Counted from the stretch's first letter, positions 1 through 9,187 are shown. The stretch is DNA of 64,000 nt from Sphingomonas kyeonggiensis (GCF_030812785.1 NZ_JAUSTJ010000001.1:1364001-1428000); one strand, 5' to 3'. Notes: generated by a model not told the origin, from the letters alone. Made by a program: numbers and translations.

Positions 1-2112
1 GCCGACCAGGCCTTCCGCCTAGACGAATCGATCGACCGGATCGAAGTCGTCCGCGGTGGCCCGTCCTCGGTCTTCTACTCGAACGCCCCCGGCGGCGTGG
101 TCAACTACATCACCCGCCGCGCCGGCGATTCGCTCACCGGCAATGCCCGCGTCCTCTACGGCCCCACCGCCGAGCTCTACCGCTTCGACGGCTGGATCGG
201 CGCGCCCCTCGGCGACGGCCTCAAGCTCGGCGTCGGCGGCTTCTACCGCAGCGAGCAGGGCGTCCGCGATCCCGGCTTCACCGGCAACAAGGGCGGCCAG
301 GTCCGCGCCGACCTCGTCAAGGAATTCGACGGCGGCTCGCTGACCTTCAGCTACAAGCATCTCGACGACAACGCGATCTTCTATACCGGCATCCCGCTGA
401 CCAAGGACCGCAACGGCGACGTGGTCGGACTGCCCGGCTTCGATCCGCATTACGGCACCACCGCCAGCCCCGCCTCGGCCCACCTGACGCTCAAGAGCGC
501 AACCGGCCTGGTCGATTTCGACAACACCAAGGGCACCGACATCCGCCTCGACCAGGGCTCGATCCTCACCGACTACGAGTTCGCGCCGGGCTGGAAGCTG
601 ACCAACGGCATGCGCTACCGCGACAGCTACACGGTCCGCAACGGCGTCTACCCGACCTCGGTCAGCACTGCCGCCTCGTTCCTCACCAGCAACCGCGCCG
701 CCCTGCTCGCCGCCTTCCCGGGCGCGACCGACGTGCAGATCCGCTACGCCGACAACGGTCAGGCGTTCAACGTTGCGAACCAGAACGGCAATGGCGACAT
801 CTTCATCAACGCCGCCCGTCCCGTCACCGTCTGGGAGCGCGAGTTCCTCAACGACTTCCGCATCGCCCACAAGTTCGAGGCGGCCGGCACGCATGATTTC
901 GCGGTCGGCTTCTACTACGCGAACATCGACGAGACCTTCAGCCGCTACTCGGCCTCGACCGTGCAGGACGTCTCGAACAATTCCCGCCTGCTCGACGTCG
1001 TCGCGGTCAACGCCGCCGGCAATGTCGTCGGCTCGCTGACGAAGAACGGCGTCGCCCGCTACGGCTCGGAATTCGCCAACGGCACCGGCAGCCAGACCAC
1101 GATCGCGCTCTACGCCTCGGACGAGTGGCAGATCACCCCGACCTTGCGCATCGATGGCGGCATCCGCTGGGAGCAGATGAAGGCCCGCGGCGCGCAGGAA
1201 GGCCAGAAGACGGTCAATCTCGGCGACGCCACCACCCTGGCCGACGATCAGGTGCTGACCGGTAACGGCATCTACACCAACTTCAACCGCAAGTTCGACG
1301 ATGTCGGCTACACCGCCGGCATCGACTGGCAGTTCGCGAAGATCGGCGGCGCCTTCGCGCGCTACACCCATGCCTTCCGCATGCCGAGCGTCGGCAGCTT
1401 CATCACCAGCGCCACTGCCCAGCCGGTGATCCAGGGCATCGATATGTGGGAAGGCGGGCTCAAGCTCTCCACCCCGCTGGTCAGCGTCTATGCCACCGGC
1501 TTCCTCACCGATTTCGACTCCTATTCGATCGGCAACTTCGTCTTCGCTCCGCCGCCCGCCAGCGGCGTGATCCAGCAGACCGTCTATACCGACACGCGCG
1601 CCTATGGCGTCGAATTCGAAGGCGTGATCCGCCCGGCCAAGTGGTTCGACCTCACCGTCCAGGCGACCTGGCAGAACCCGACCTTCCGCAACCTGCGCTA
1701 CAATGAGAGCACCACGGTCGGCGGCGTCGCCACGCTGGTCCCGCGCGACTATTCGGGCAACCAGCTGCTCCGCGTGCCCAAGATCGCGCTGCGTGCCACC
1801 CCGGCGGTCACCCTGTTCGACGGCCGCCTGCGCGCGCAGATGGACGTCGAGCATTACAGCGATCGCTATGCCGATGCGGCCAACATCTCGAAGCTGCCGG
1901 CCTATACGGTGATCAACGCCAGCATCAGCGTGCGCGCCACGAAGAACATCCGCGTCTGGGCCTATGGCGACAACCTCACCAACGCGCTCGGCCTCACCGA
2001 AGGCAATCCGCGCGCCGGCGAGCTGACCAGCGGCCAGGCCAACGACCTGCTGTTCATCGGTCGCCCGATCGTGGGCCGCAACATCCGCTTCGCCGTCGAC
2101 TTCTCGTTCTGA
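1..2112 (+). CDS. TonB-dependent receptor, 5' truncated by the window edge
   Basis: Outer-membrane receptor that would import a siderophore or other scarce nutrient using TonB energy. The frame is open from base 1, so the signal peptide and most of the plug domain lie outside the window. The first residues carry the end of the plug (RIEVVRGGPSSVFYSN, then the turn into the barrel at VNYITRR). About 660 residues of alternating beta-barrel strands follow, ending in the terminal aromatic residue (FAVDFSF) required for outer-membrane insertion. 703 residues are visible. The plug end resembles ferrichrome-type siderophore receptors, but no substrate can be assigned from sequence alone. A four-hairpin repeat separates it from the next gene. 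Confidence 0.93.
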   Translation, partial: ADQAFRLDESIDRIEVVRGGPSSVFYSNAPGGVVNYITRRAGDSLTGNARVLYGPTAELYRFDGWIGAPLGDGLKLGVGGFYRSEQGVRDPGFTGNKGGQVRADLVKEFDGGSLTFSYKHLDDNAIFYTGIPLTKDRNGDVVGLPGFDPHYGTTASPASAHLTLKSATGLVDFDNTKGTDIRLDQGSILTDYEFAPGWKLTNGMRYRDSYTVRNGVYPTSVSTAASFLTSNRAALLAAFPGATDVQIRYADNGQAFNVANQNGNGDIFINAARPVTVWEREFLNDFRIAHKFEAAGTHDFAVGFYYANIDETFSRYSASTVQDVSNNSRLLDVVAVNAAGNVVGSLTKNGVARYGSEFANGTGSQTTIALYASDEWQITPTLRIDGGIRWEQMKARGAQEGQKTVNLGDATTLADDQVLTGNGIYTNFNRKFDDVGYTAGIDWQFAKIGGAFARYTHAFRMPSVGSFITSATAQPVIQGIDMWEGGLKLSTPLVSVYATGFLTDFDSYSIGNFVFAPPPASGVIQQTVYTDTRAYGVEFEGVIRPAKWFDLTVQATWQNPTFRNLRYNESTTVGGVATLVPRDYSGNQLLRVPKIALRATPAVTLFDGRLRAQMDVEHYSDRYADAANISKLPAYTVINASISVRATKNIRVWAYGDNLTNALGLTEGNPRAGELTSGQANDLLFIGRPIVGRNIRFAVDFSF

Positions 2113-2122
2113 CCTTTCTTTA

Positions 2123-2268
2123 TCCTCCCCCGGAAACGGCGTTTCCGGGGGAGGGGGACCATGCGAAGCATGGTGGAGGGGGTCTACGACGCTGGTTGCT
2201 AAGCCCCCTCCACCACGTCGCTTCGCGACGCGGTCCCCCTCCCCCGGAGCCGAGGCTCCGAGGGAGGA
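2123..2268. repeat. Compound palindromic repeat, family B copy 1
   Basis: A 146-bp GC-rich element filling the gap between the receptor and the PHP hydrolase. Order: an outer hairpin (ggaaacg/cgtttcc), a G-run, a variable hairpin (accat/atggt), a central pair of ggtggaggggg and ccccctccacc, a second variable hairpin (cgtcgc/gcgacg), a C-run, and a closing hairpin (ggagcc/ggctcc). Related copies lie at 3732-3880 and 10763-10902. Its last bases (gagggagga) form the ribosome-binding site of the following gene. Confidence 0.85.
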
Positions 2269-2285
2269 AATTATTGGAATTCACC

Positions 2286-3728
2286 ATGCTCCGCCTCCTG
2301 CCCGCGCTGGCCCTTCTCCTCCTCCAGACCCCCGCGCATGCCCAGCAGGCGGACCAGGTCGCCACCGGCGAGATCACCGGCGCCGATCACGAGACCTACA
2401 AGCAGATCCCCTTCGACGTGCCCGAGGGCACCGAGCGGATCACCGTCCGCCTGACCTATGACAAGGCGAACAAGACCGTCGTCGATCTCGGCGTGTTCGA
2501 TCCGCAGCGCTTCCGCGGCTGGAGCGGCGGCACGCGCGACCGCTTCACGCTTTCCGCCAGCGACGCCTCGCCCGGCTATCTCCCCGGCGCGCTGCCCGCC
2601 GGCCGCTGGCACGTCCAGTTTGGCGTGCCCAATGCCCGCAAGGACGCGCATAGTCCCTATAAGGTCGAGATATTCCTCGACCGCGGCACCGTCCGCAACG
2701 CCAGCGCCGCCATCGCCGACGCGCCGATCAAGGCTGCCCCCGGCTGGTTCCGCGGCGACCTCCACATGCACGACGCCCATTCGGACGGCAGTTGCGTCAG
2801 CAAGGCGGGCAGGAAGATCCCGTGCCCGCTGTTCCGCACCGTCGATGCCGCGGCGAATGCCGGGCTCGATTTCGTCGCGGTCACCGACCACAACACCGTC
2901 TCGCATTTCGGCGGGCTGCGCGAGCTCCAGCCGTACTTCGACAACATCCTGCTGATCCCGGGTACCGAGGTCACCACCTTTGGCGGCCATGCCAATGCGA
3001 TCGGGCTCACCCGCTGGGTCGATTTCCGCATCGGCACGCCGGGCGTCCCCAATGTCGCCGCGGTCGAGAAGGCCGTCGCCGATGCCGGCGCGATCCTCTC
3101 GATCAACCATCCCGGCCTGCCTTCGGGAGAGGCCTGCATGGGCTGCGGCTGGGTCTGGCCCGACACCGACTGGAACGGCATCACCGCGATCGAGGCGATC
3201 AACGCCAACACCGTCAACACGCCGCTCTCGGGCATCGGCTTCTGGTACAGGCAGCTCAACGCCGGCCATCGCCTCACCGGCGTGGGCGGCAGCGACAACC
3301 ACAATCCCGATGCGGAAAAGGGCCGCGCCGGCATCGGCCGCCCGACCACCGTCGTCCATGCCGAGGCGCTCTCCACCCCCGCGATCCTGGCCGGCATCCG
3401 CGCCGGGCGGGTCTTCGTCGATGTCGAAGGCACGCGCACCCGCATGCTCGATGTCGAGGCCGTCTCGGGCCGCACCCACGCCCTGATGGGCGAGGCGCTC
3501 ACGCCCGGCGCCAAGCTCGACGTCACCGCGACGATCGCCGGCGTCGATGCGGGCAAGGCCGTGCTGATCGCCAATGGCACCGAGGCCCAGTCGCTCCCGC
3601 TGGCGCCGAGTGTCACCTTCCATCTCGACCGCAAGGCCGCCTGCGGCTGGATCGCGGTCAACGTGACGACCCAGGACGGCAAGCTCCTGCTGGTCGGCAA
3701 CCCGATCTACGTGCGCTGCGGGCGCTGA
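2286..3728 (+). CDS. Secreted PHP-domain metallohydrolase (CehA/McbA type)
   Basis: Predicted exported metal-dependent hydrolase of the PHP superfamily, 480 residues. Residues 1-20 are a signal peptide (MLRLLPALALLLLQTPAHAQ). A beta-rich N-terminal part of about 130 residues precedes the PHP domain, which starts with the metal motif RGDLHMHDAHSDG (His160 and His162). It continues with AVTDHNTV near residue 200, the INHPG motif near 273 and GGSDNH near 333, all expected PHP metal sites. A CxxC-containing loop (EACMGCGW) follows the third motif. The ATG at 2286 is chosen because it begins the signal peptide and follows gagggagga; an upstream in-frame start would read through the repeat. The family includes carbaryl and ester hydrolases, but the substrate here is unknown. 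Confidence 0.85.
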   Translation: MLRLLPALALLLLQTPAHAQQADQVATGEITGADHETYKQIPFDVPEGTERITVRLTYDKANKTVVDLGVFDPQRFRGWSGGTRDRFTLSASDASPGYLPGALPAGRWHVQFGVPNARKDAHSPYKVEIFLDRGTVRNASAAIADAPIKAAPGWFRGDLHMHDAHSDGSCVSKAGRKIPCPLFRTVDAAANAGLDFVAVTDHNTVSHFGGLRELQPYFDNILLIPGTEVTTFGGHANAIGLTRWVDFRIGTPGVPNVAAVEKAVADAGAILSINHPGLPSGEACMGCGWVWPDTDWNGITAIEAINANTVNTPLSGIGFWYRQLNAGHRLTGVGGSDNHNPDAEKGRAGIGRPTTVVHAEALSTPAILAGIRAGRVFVDVEGTRTRMLDVEAVSGRTHALMGEALTPGAKLDVTATIAGVDAGKAVLIANGTEAQSLPLAPSVTFHLDRKAACGWIAVNVTTQDGKLLLVGNPIYVRCGR

Positions 3729-3731
3729 AAT

Positions 3732-3880
3732 TCCTCCCCCGGAAACGGCGTTTCCGGGGGAGGGGGACCGCCGCCGAAGGCGGTGGTGGAGGGGGTCTGC
3801 AACGGCTGCCGTAAAGCCCCCTCCACCACGACGCTGCGCGTCGCGGTCCCCCTCCCCCGCAGCTGCGCTGCGAGGGAGGA
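3732..3880. repeat. Compound palindromic repeat, family B copy 2
   Basis: A 149-bp copy with the same order of hairpins as the one at 2123-2268. The outer left hairpin is identical, but the variable hairpins have changed on both arms: accgcc/ggcggt instead of accat/atggt, cgacgc/gcgtcg instead of cgtcgc/gcgacg, and gcagc/gctgc instead of ggagcc/ggctcc. It begins two bases after the PHP gene's stop codon. With the next repeat and a strong hairpin it accounts for most of the gene-free stretch 3729-4252. Confidence 0.85.
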
Positions 3881-3907
3881 TCTTCACCATCATCCCGGTC
3901 CCATCAT

Positions 3908-3989
3908 CGTCATCCCGACGAAAGTCGGGATCTCATGCGGCTCCTTCCCCGCGTCATCGCCTGAGATCCCGGCTTTCGCCGGGATGACG
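3908..3989. repeat. Mirror pair of hairpins, family A copy 1 (82 bp)
   Basis: Two palindromic units in inverted orientation: a left unit cgtcatcccgacgaaagtcg and onward, and a right unit ending in tttcgccgggatgacg, separated by a short interior containing ggctcctt and cgcctga. The same 80-82 bp unit occurs at 4942, 13235, 20760 and 30161. It resembles the REPIN arrangement known from other bacteria. Confidence 0.85.
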
Positions 3990-4193
3990 GAAAGGGGCGC
4001 GCCGCCGCCTTTCCACAAAATCTACTCAATCTGGCGGAATCACCCCGCCATCCCCGCCAGTCCGACCCAAAATGGCGCTACCTCCGCTGCCCTGGCGCTC
4101 CACCGCGCTGTAACCCTCCCGGCAAAACAAGGTCGCGCATCGCATCTTCGCCCGCCTTGCCCGGCGGGCATGGGGGTGCTCATGAAGCGCGCG

Positions 4194-4233
4194 GGGCGGG
4201 GCCTTGGGGGAAAGGCCCCGCCCCCAGCGCCGG
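4194..4233. other. Strong GC hairpin upstream of a conserved hypothetical gene
   Basis: ggggcggggcctt pairs with aaggccccgcccc around a short G-rich loop. No T-run follows on the plus strand, so it is not a convincing intrinsic terminator there. The remaining bases of the gap (3990-4193) show no gene or motif that I can support. Confidence 0.5.
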
Positions 4234-4252
4234 AGTCCGGGGGGGACTTGAT

Positions 4253-4927
4253 TTGGGGCTGATCCATCGGGACGTCGATCCCGGTCATCCGGCATTGCCG
4301 TCGCTGCTCGCCCGGCTGGGCGCGGCCGATGTGCTCGCGGTGCCGCGCTATCCGCTGCCCGGCAGCCGCCAGGGCCGCTGCTACTGGAACGTGCGCGATC
4401 AGGTGCGGGCGCAGGGCGGCAGCTGCCTGTTCGGCTGGATGCTGGTCGAGATCCCGGGCGTCGTGCTGTTCGGCTGGCATCATGCGGTGTGGCGTGCGCC
4501 TTCCGGCCAGCCGACCGACATCTCGCCGCACCCGCTCACCGGCTGGGGCGTGGGCAGCACCGCCTTCGCGGTCGATCCGGTGCAGGACCATCCGCTCGAC
4601 TGGCCGCCGGGCCTGCCCCAGGTCTTCGAGCCGCTGGTCCAGGATCCCGCGCTCGACCGCTTCATCGCCGCCGAGGCCGAGGTCCATACGCTGCGGTCCC
4701 GCTACCGCGATGCCGAGCAGGCGATCCCCTCGGCCACCTGTTATGACGGTGATGCGGAGTTGATCGTCCATGTCGAGACGGTCGCCGACATGGCCCGGCT
4801 CAAGAAGCTCGAGCGCCGCTATTTGCCGGGCATCCGCACCGCCGAAGCCCGCCGCGACGCGCTGATCCCCGCACTGGCGGCGCTCCAGGACGCAGCGCTG
4901 GAGGGGACGGAACGCCTGCGGGCGTGA
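4253..4927 (+). CDS. Conserved hypothetical protein with a YWNV...GW...HHAVW...D-I-P pattern
   Basis: Soluble protein of about 224 residues, function not recognised. No signal peptide or membrane segment is visible. The middle carries a pattern I associate with unassigned bacterial proteins: CYWNV, a G-rich turn, LFGWMLVEIPGVVLFGW, HHAVWRAPSG, then DISPHP. Two adjacent His and conserved Trp residues could form a site, but this is inference. The C-terminal third (about residues 130-210) is helical and charged. There is no ATG near the start; a TTG at 4253 follows a G-rich sequence, and an in-frame ATG at 4157 would add residues read through the hairpin. The start is therefore uncertain. It stands alone between repeats. 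Confidence 0.6.
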   Translation: MGLIHRDVDPGHPALPSLLARLGAADVLAVPRYPLPGSRQGRCYWNVRDQVRAQGGSCLFGWMLVEIPGVVLFGWHHAVWRAPSGQPTDISPHPLTGWGVGSTAFAVDPVQDHPLDWPPGLPQVFEPLVQDPALDRFIAAEAEVHTLRSRYRDAEQAIPSATCYDGDAELIVHVETVADMARLKKLERRYLPGIRTAEARRDALIPALAALQDAALEGTERLRA

Positions 4928-4941
4928 GGGCAACACACCAC

Positions 4942-5021
4942 CGTCATCCCGGCGAAAGCCGGGATCTCAGGCGATGGCGGGAAAAGAGCCGCGCGAGATC
5001 CCGACTTCCGTCGGGATGACG
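4942..5021. repeat. Mirror pair of hairpins, family A copy 2 (80 bp)
   Basis: Left unit cgtcatcccggcgaaagccg and right unit gatcccgacttccgtcggg, mirror-oriented, with the interior in the reverse direction relative to the copy at 3908 (agagccg instead of ggctc). It fills most of the gap between the convergent genes ending at 4927 and 5071. Confidence 0.85.
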
Positions 5022-5070
5022 AAGGGGAGGGCGTAGGCCGTCTCTTACGAGCCTCGAGCGCCTCACCAAC

Positions 5071-6390
5071 TCACCGCCCCAATTCCCGCACCGCGAACGC
5101 GATGAAGCTCGGCCAGTTGTCCCGGTTGTTATGCCCGCCGCGATGCTGCCGGAACGCGAGCGTCCCCCCGGTCACCGGCGTAAGCTCCGGCGGGAACACC
5201 GTGGAACTCAGCCCCTTCGCCCCGCGGATCGTCCAGGCCGGCGACGCCGCCACCGCCGCCAGGAAGCTGCCCCTGGGGTCGACCCAGCCGTCCCCCGTGT
5301 CCACCGTCCCCGCCCCGATGAACAGCGGGCGTGGTGCCGAGAGGGCGATCAGCATGTGCGCATCCACCGGCAGGTCGAACTCGGTCTTCGGCCCGGCATA
5401 TTTCAGGAAATTGCCGGCGAACCAGTGATACTCGCCCCCGGCGGCGAGGTTGCCCATCCGCTCGCCGAAGTTGCGGCGATAGAGCGCCGCGCCGCCCGCG
5501 CCCGAGGAGCCGACGAACCCGATCGCGAAGTGCGGGTCATAGGCCATCGCCACCAGCGCCGCCTTGCCGTAGCGCGACAGGCCTTCGATGCCGATCCGGC
5601 GGGCGTCAACTTTCGCGTCCGCAGCCAGCGCTTCGCGCGCGCGGCTCGCACCCCAGGCCCAGGCGCGCAGCACGCCCCAGTCCTCGGGGCCGCGCGGGCG
5701 CCCCTGCAGCGAGATGCCGATCACCCCGGTCTTCAGCTCCCCGCCATTGTCCGCCTGGATCGAGCTCGCCACCACCACGGCATAGCCGAAGCCGTGCTTG
5801 AGCAGCTGCTCGGTATAGGGCGGGCCGGGATCGGCGGGGCGGGGCGGGCCGGGGAATTTGAAGCCCTCGGGAAAGCCGAAACTGAGGATCACCGGCACGC
5901 GGCGGTCGCTTTCGGGCAGGGTGTAGCGGACGGCAATGGTGGTGGAGGCGCGCGGCCAGGCCCGGTTGTCCGCCACGCCCTCGATCCAGCGTTTGGTCAC
6001 CGCGATCCCGGCCTCGACCGCCTTTTCCTCGCGGACGAGATTCCACGTTATTTTCGGGGCGGTTAGCGGCACGCGGCCATAGATCTCGCGGTCGAACAGC
6101 TCGACGATCTCGCGGCGGCGGCGGTCCCAGTACTTGCTGTTGCGGACGGGGAGGCCGGCGTTCGTACGCAGCAGAGGCGGAAGTTCGGGGGTGCCCGCTT
6201 TCGCTTCGTCATAGTTGGCGGCATTGGGTGCGTTCGGGTTGAAACCGTCTGCGCCGGCACGGATTTCCCCGATTCCCAGCCGGTCGAGCATCGCCTGGCG
6301 ATCGGCGTTGGCGGCGGTGTAATCCTGCTGCTGCGCACTCGCGGGCAGGGCGAGTGCCAATATCGGCGCACAGAGCGTCCACAAGCGCAT
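5071..6390 (-). CDS. Exported carbohydrate esterase, glucuronoyl esterase-like (CE15)
   Basis: Alpha/beta-hydrolase of 439 residues resembling bacterial glucuronoyl methylesterases, which cleave ester links between lignin alcohols and glucuronic acid on xylan. Residues 1-19 are a signal peptide ending in ASAQ. The nucleophile elbow GLSRYGKAAL lies near residue 271, corresponding to the CE15 motif GCSRxGK but with Leu in place of the first Cys. It is followed by the typical SSGAGGAALYRRNFGE. A C-terminal RQHRGGHNN near residue 418 can supply the catalytic His. The ATG at 6390 is preceded by aggagaggg. It is divergent from the M28 peptidase gene. The exact polysaccharide target is not shown. 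Confidence 0.75.
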   Translation of the reverse strand: MRLWTLCAPILALALPASAQQQDYTAANADRQAMLDRLGIGEIRAGADGFNPNAPNAANYDEAKAGTPELPPLLRTNAGLPVRNSKYWDRRRREIVELFDREIYGRVPLTAPKITWNLVREEKAVEAGIAVTKRWIEGVADNRAWPRASTTIAVRYTLPESDRRVPVILSFGFPEGFKFPGPPRPADPGPPYTEQLLKHGFGYAVVVASSIQADNGGELKTGVIGISLQGRPRGPEDWGVLRAWAWGASRAREALAADAKVDARRIGIEGLSRYGKAALVAMAYDPHFAIGFVGSSGAGGAALYRRNFGERMGNLAAGGEYHWFAGNFLKYAGPKTEFDLPVDAHMLIALSAPRPLFIGAGTVDTGDGWVDPRGSFLAAVAASPAWTIRGAKGLSSTVFPPELTPVTGGTLAFRQHRGGHNNRDNWPSFIAFAVRELGR

Positions 6391-6491
6391 GCATCCCTCT
6401 CCTATGTTATCGCTACCAAGGCTGCCTCGCATTGCGGTCGGGCGCAACCCTTGCCAACATCCGCCCACGAATGTTCCGCAAAGGGGATCCC

Positions 6492-8111
6492 ATGCGCCAC
6501 CTGCTCACCGCCGCCCTGCTCCTCGCCGGCACTGCGGCCAACGCCCAGACCATCTCGGCCGACACGATGAAGGAGGTGACCAAGGAGCTCTCCTCGGACG
6601 CCTATGAGGGCCGCGCGCCGACCACGCCAGCGGAGGACAAGACGATCGCCTATATCGTCCAACGCTTTGAAAAGGCTGGGCTGAAGCCGGGCAACAAGGG
6701 CAAGTGGACCCAGGACGTGCCGCTGGTCGAGATCACCGCCAGCAATGTCCAGCCTTTGGTCTTCTCGGGCGGCAAGGCGCCGGTCAGCCTCGACTATCGC
6801 AAGGACATGGTCATCGCCACCTACCGGGTGGTCCCCAAGGTCGCGGTCAAGGACAGCGACGTCGTCTTCGTCGGCTACGGCATCAACGCCCCCGAGCGCG
6901 GCTGGAACGACTATGCCGGGCTCGACGTGAAGGGGAAGACGGTCGTCATCCTGGTCAACGACCCCGACTATAAGTCCCCCGAAACCAAGGGTTTGTTCGA
7001 GGGCAAGGCGATGACCTACTATGGCCGCTGGGTCTACAAGTACGAGGAGGCCGCGCGGCAGGGCGCGGCGGCGGCGATCATCGTCCACGACACGTACCCG
7101 GCCGCCTATGGCTGGGGCGTGGTCCAGTCCTCCTGGACCGGCCCGCAGCTTGAGCAGGACACGCCGGGCGACCACATGGACCAGAGCCAGGCGATCGGCT
7201 GGATGCAGCTCGACAAGGCCAAGGAACTCTTCGCCGCCGCCGGCAAGGACTTTGACGCGCTGGTCGCCTCGGCCGGCAAGCAGGACTTCAAGGCCGTACC
7301 GCTCGGCGTAAAGGCCTCTGTCAGCTGGGATAATTCGATCAAGCGCCAGGCCTCGAAGAATGTCGTCGGTATCCTGCCGGGCACAGCGAAGCCCGACGAG
7401 GTCGTGCTCTATTCGGCGCATTGGGACCATCTCGGCCGCTGCGACGCGGTCAATGGCGACGACATCTGCAACGGCGCGGTCGACAATGCCTCGGGCATCG
7501 GCGGGCTGGTCGCGCTCGCCGAGGCGCATGCCAAGGCCGGCCCGGCCAAGCGCAGCGTCGTCTTCCTGGCGGTCACCGCCGAGGAATCGGGCCTGCTCGG
7601 CAGCAAGTTCTACGCCGAGAACCCGGTCTATCCGCTCGCCAAGACGGTGGGCGGAGTGAACATGGACTCGCTCAATGTCCTTGGAAAGACGAAGGATTTC
7701 ACGCTGGTCGGGGCCGGCAAGTCCGAGCTCGAGGACCTGGTAAAGCCCTTTGTCGCGGTGGAGGGCCGGGTGATCGTTCCCGAGGAGCGGCCCGAGGCGG
7801 GCGGCTATTACCGCTCGGACCATTTCAGCTTCGCCAAGCTCGGCGTGCCGATGCTCTATGGCGAGAGCGGCGACGACCTGGTCAATGGCGGCAAGGAAGC
7901 AGGCAAGAAGGCTGCCGAGGACTATACCAGGAACCGCTATCACAAGCCCCAGGACGAATATGATGCGAACTGGGACTGGAGCGGCGCGGTCTCGGACCTG
8001 AACATCTATTACGGCCTGGGCCGCCAGCTCGCCGAGGGCGCGGCCTGGCCCAACTGGTACAAGACCGCCGAATTCCGCGCGGTCCGCGACAAGTCTCGCT
8101 CCGGGCAGTGA
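6492..8111 (+). CDS. Secreted M28 family zinc aminopeptidase
   Basis: Exported metallopeptidase of 539 residues that removes amino acids from peptides in the periplasm or outside the cell. The signal peptide (MRHLLTAALLLAGTAANAQ) is followed by a lead region, an inserted PA-type domain around residues 100-250, and the M28 catalytic domain. Metal-binding motifs appear in the right order: SAHWDHLG near 310, GAVDNASGIGG near 332, TAEESGLLGS near 363, VNMDSLN near 390 and SDHFSF near 443. The ATG at 6492 starts the signal peptide. The agmatine deiminase gene begins 19 bp downstream on the same strand and may be co-transcribed. Confidence 0.9.
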   Translation: MRHLLTAALLLAGTAANAQTISADTMKEVTKELSSDAYEGRAPTTPAEDKTIAYIVQRFEKAGLKPGNKGKWTQDVPLVEITASNVQPLVFSGGKAPVSLDYRKDMVIATYRVVPKVAVKDSDVVFVGYGINAPERGWNDYAGLDVKGKTVVILVNDPDYKSPETKGLFEGKAMTYYGRWVYKYEEAARQGAAAAIIVHDTYPAAYGWGVVQSSWTGPQLEQDTPGDHMDQSQAIGWMQLDKAKELFAAAGKDFDALVASAGKQDFKAVPLGVKASVSWDNSIKRQASKNVVGILPGTAKPDEVVLYSAHWDHLGRCDAVNGDDICNGAVDNASGIGGLVALAEAHAKAGPAKRSVVFLAVTAEESGLLGSKFYAENPVYPLAKTVGGVNMDSLNVLGKTKDFTLVGAGKSELEDLVKPFVAVEGRVIVPEERPEAGGYYRSDHFSFAKLGVPMLYGESGDDLVNGGKEAGKKAAEDYTRNRYHKPQDEYDANWDWSGAVSDLNIYYGLGRQLAEGAAWPNWYKTAEFRAVRDKSRSGQ

Positions 8112-8130
8112 AGGGGACTATGGGGGCGGA

Positions 8131-9111
8131 ATGACGATTCCGCCTCCCCCCAAGCCCGAATGGGCGCACCACCACGCCGTGTGGATCGGCTTCCCCAGCC
8201 ATCCCGAACTCTGGCTCGACGATCTCGCCTCCGCGCGCCTCGAAGTCGCCGCCTTCGCCAAGGCGGTGCATGCCGAGGGCAAGGGCGAGCAGGTGATCCT
8301 GGTCGCCGCCAACGAGGAATCCGCCAAGGCCGCCAAGCTGCTCGCCGGCAACGCTGCCAAGGTGGTGATCGAGCCGTTCGGCGACATCTGGCTGCGTGAT
8401 ACCGCCGCGATCATCGGCGGCAACGGCACCGCGCATGACTTCCGGTTCAACGGCTGGGGCGGCAAGTACGACCTCGAGGGCGATGACGATATCGGCCACC
8501 GTCTTGCCGAGCGCGCCCAGATGCGCGTCGAGGACCATGGCTGGGTGCTCGAGGGCGGCGCGATCGACGGCGATGGTACCGGTCTGGTCGTCACCACCGA
8601 GCAGTGCCTGCTCAACCGCAACCGTAACCCGCAGCTCAGCAAGGCCGATGTCGAGGAGATGTTGCTGAAGGACCTGGGCTATACCCAGGTGCTGTGGCTC
8701 GGCGACGGCCTGCTCAACGACCATACCGACGGCCATGTCGACAACCTCGCCCGCTTCATCGGCCCGAACCGGCTGCTGATCCCCGAGGGCGCCGAGAACG
8801 ACCCGAACTGGCGCATCTACCAGGACGCCGCGGCCCGCGCGGAGCGTGCCGGCGTCGAAGTTGTCCGCTTCCCCTCGCCGGGCCGCGTGCTCAACGAGGA
8901 TGAGGAGATCATCCCGGCGAGCTACATGAACTTCTACATCGGCAATGCCGCGGTGGTGGTGCCACTCTACGGCCAGGAGAATGACGTCGCCGCCGTGGAC
9001 AAGCTCGCCGAGCTGTTCCCCGGCCGCGCGATCATCGGCCAGCGCGCCGACCATATCCTGACCGGCGGCGGCAGCTTCCACTGCATCAGCCAGCAGATTC
9101 CGGCGTCCTGA
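8131..9111 (+). CDS. aguA: Agmatine deiminase
   Basis: Cytoplasmic enzyme hydrolysing agmatine to N-carbamoylputrescine and ammonia, a step from arginine to putrescine; it belongs to the peptidyl-arginine deiminase fold family. The 326 residues contain the expected active-site segments: FGDIWLRDTAAI, LEGGAIDGDGTGLVVTTEQC, DHTDGHVDNLARF, PASYMNFYIGN and, close to the C-terminus, GGGSFHCISQQ with the catalytic Cys. It is slightly shorter than many homologues, ending four residues after IPAS begins. It follows the M28 peptidase closely, so the pair may feed released arginine into polyamine or nitrogen metabolism; that link is inference. Confidence 0.9.
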   Translation: MTIPPPPKPEWAHHHAVWIGFPSHPELWLDDLASARLEVAAFAKAVHAEGKGEQVILVAANEESAKAAKLLAGNAAKVVIEPFGDIWLRDTAAIIGGNGTAHDFRFNGWGGKYDLEGDDDIGHRLAERAQMRVEDHGWVLEGGAIDGDGTGLVVTTEQCLLNRNRNPQLSKADVEEMLLKDLGYTQVLWLGDGLLNDHTDGHVDNLARFIGPNRLLIPEGAENDPNWRIYQDAAARAERAGVEVVRFPSPGRVLNEDEEIIPASYMNFYIGNAAVVVPLYGQENDVAAVDKLAELFPGRAIIGQRADHILTGGGSFHCISQQIPAS

Positions 9112-9187
9112 GGCGCCGAGACAGCCTTCACTCCGGCCTCGCGCCGGGGTGAAGGAGCCTGCACGGCAGCGCAGCGCGCAACTGCGC

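Noticed and set aside
19..1854. Long open frame antisense to the first TonB receptor (611 codons)
   Set aside because: GC-rich codon use in the receptor removes stops on the opposite strand. The translation is a featureless Gly/Ala/Val/Asp/Arg mixture with no ribosome-binding site or domain.
3908..3989. Mirror repeats considered as CRISPR units
   Set aside because: Copies are single, far apart and palindromic, with no array of regularly spaced spacers and no cas genes.
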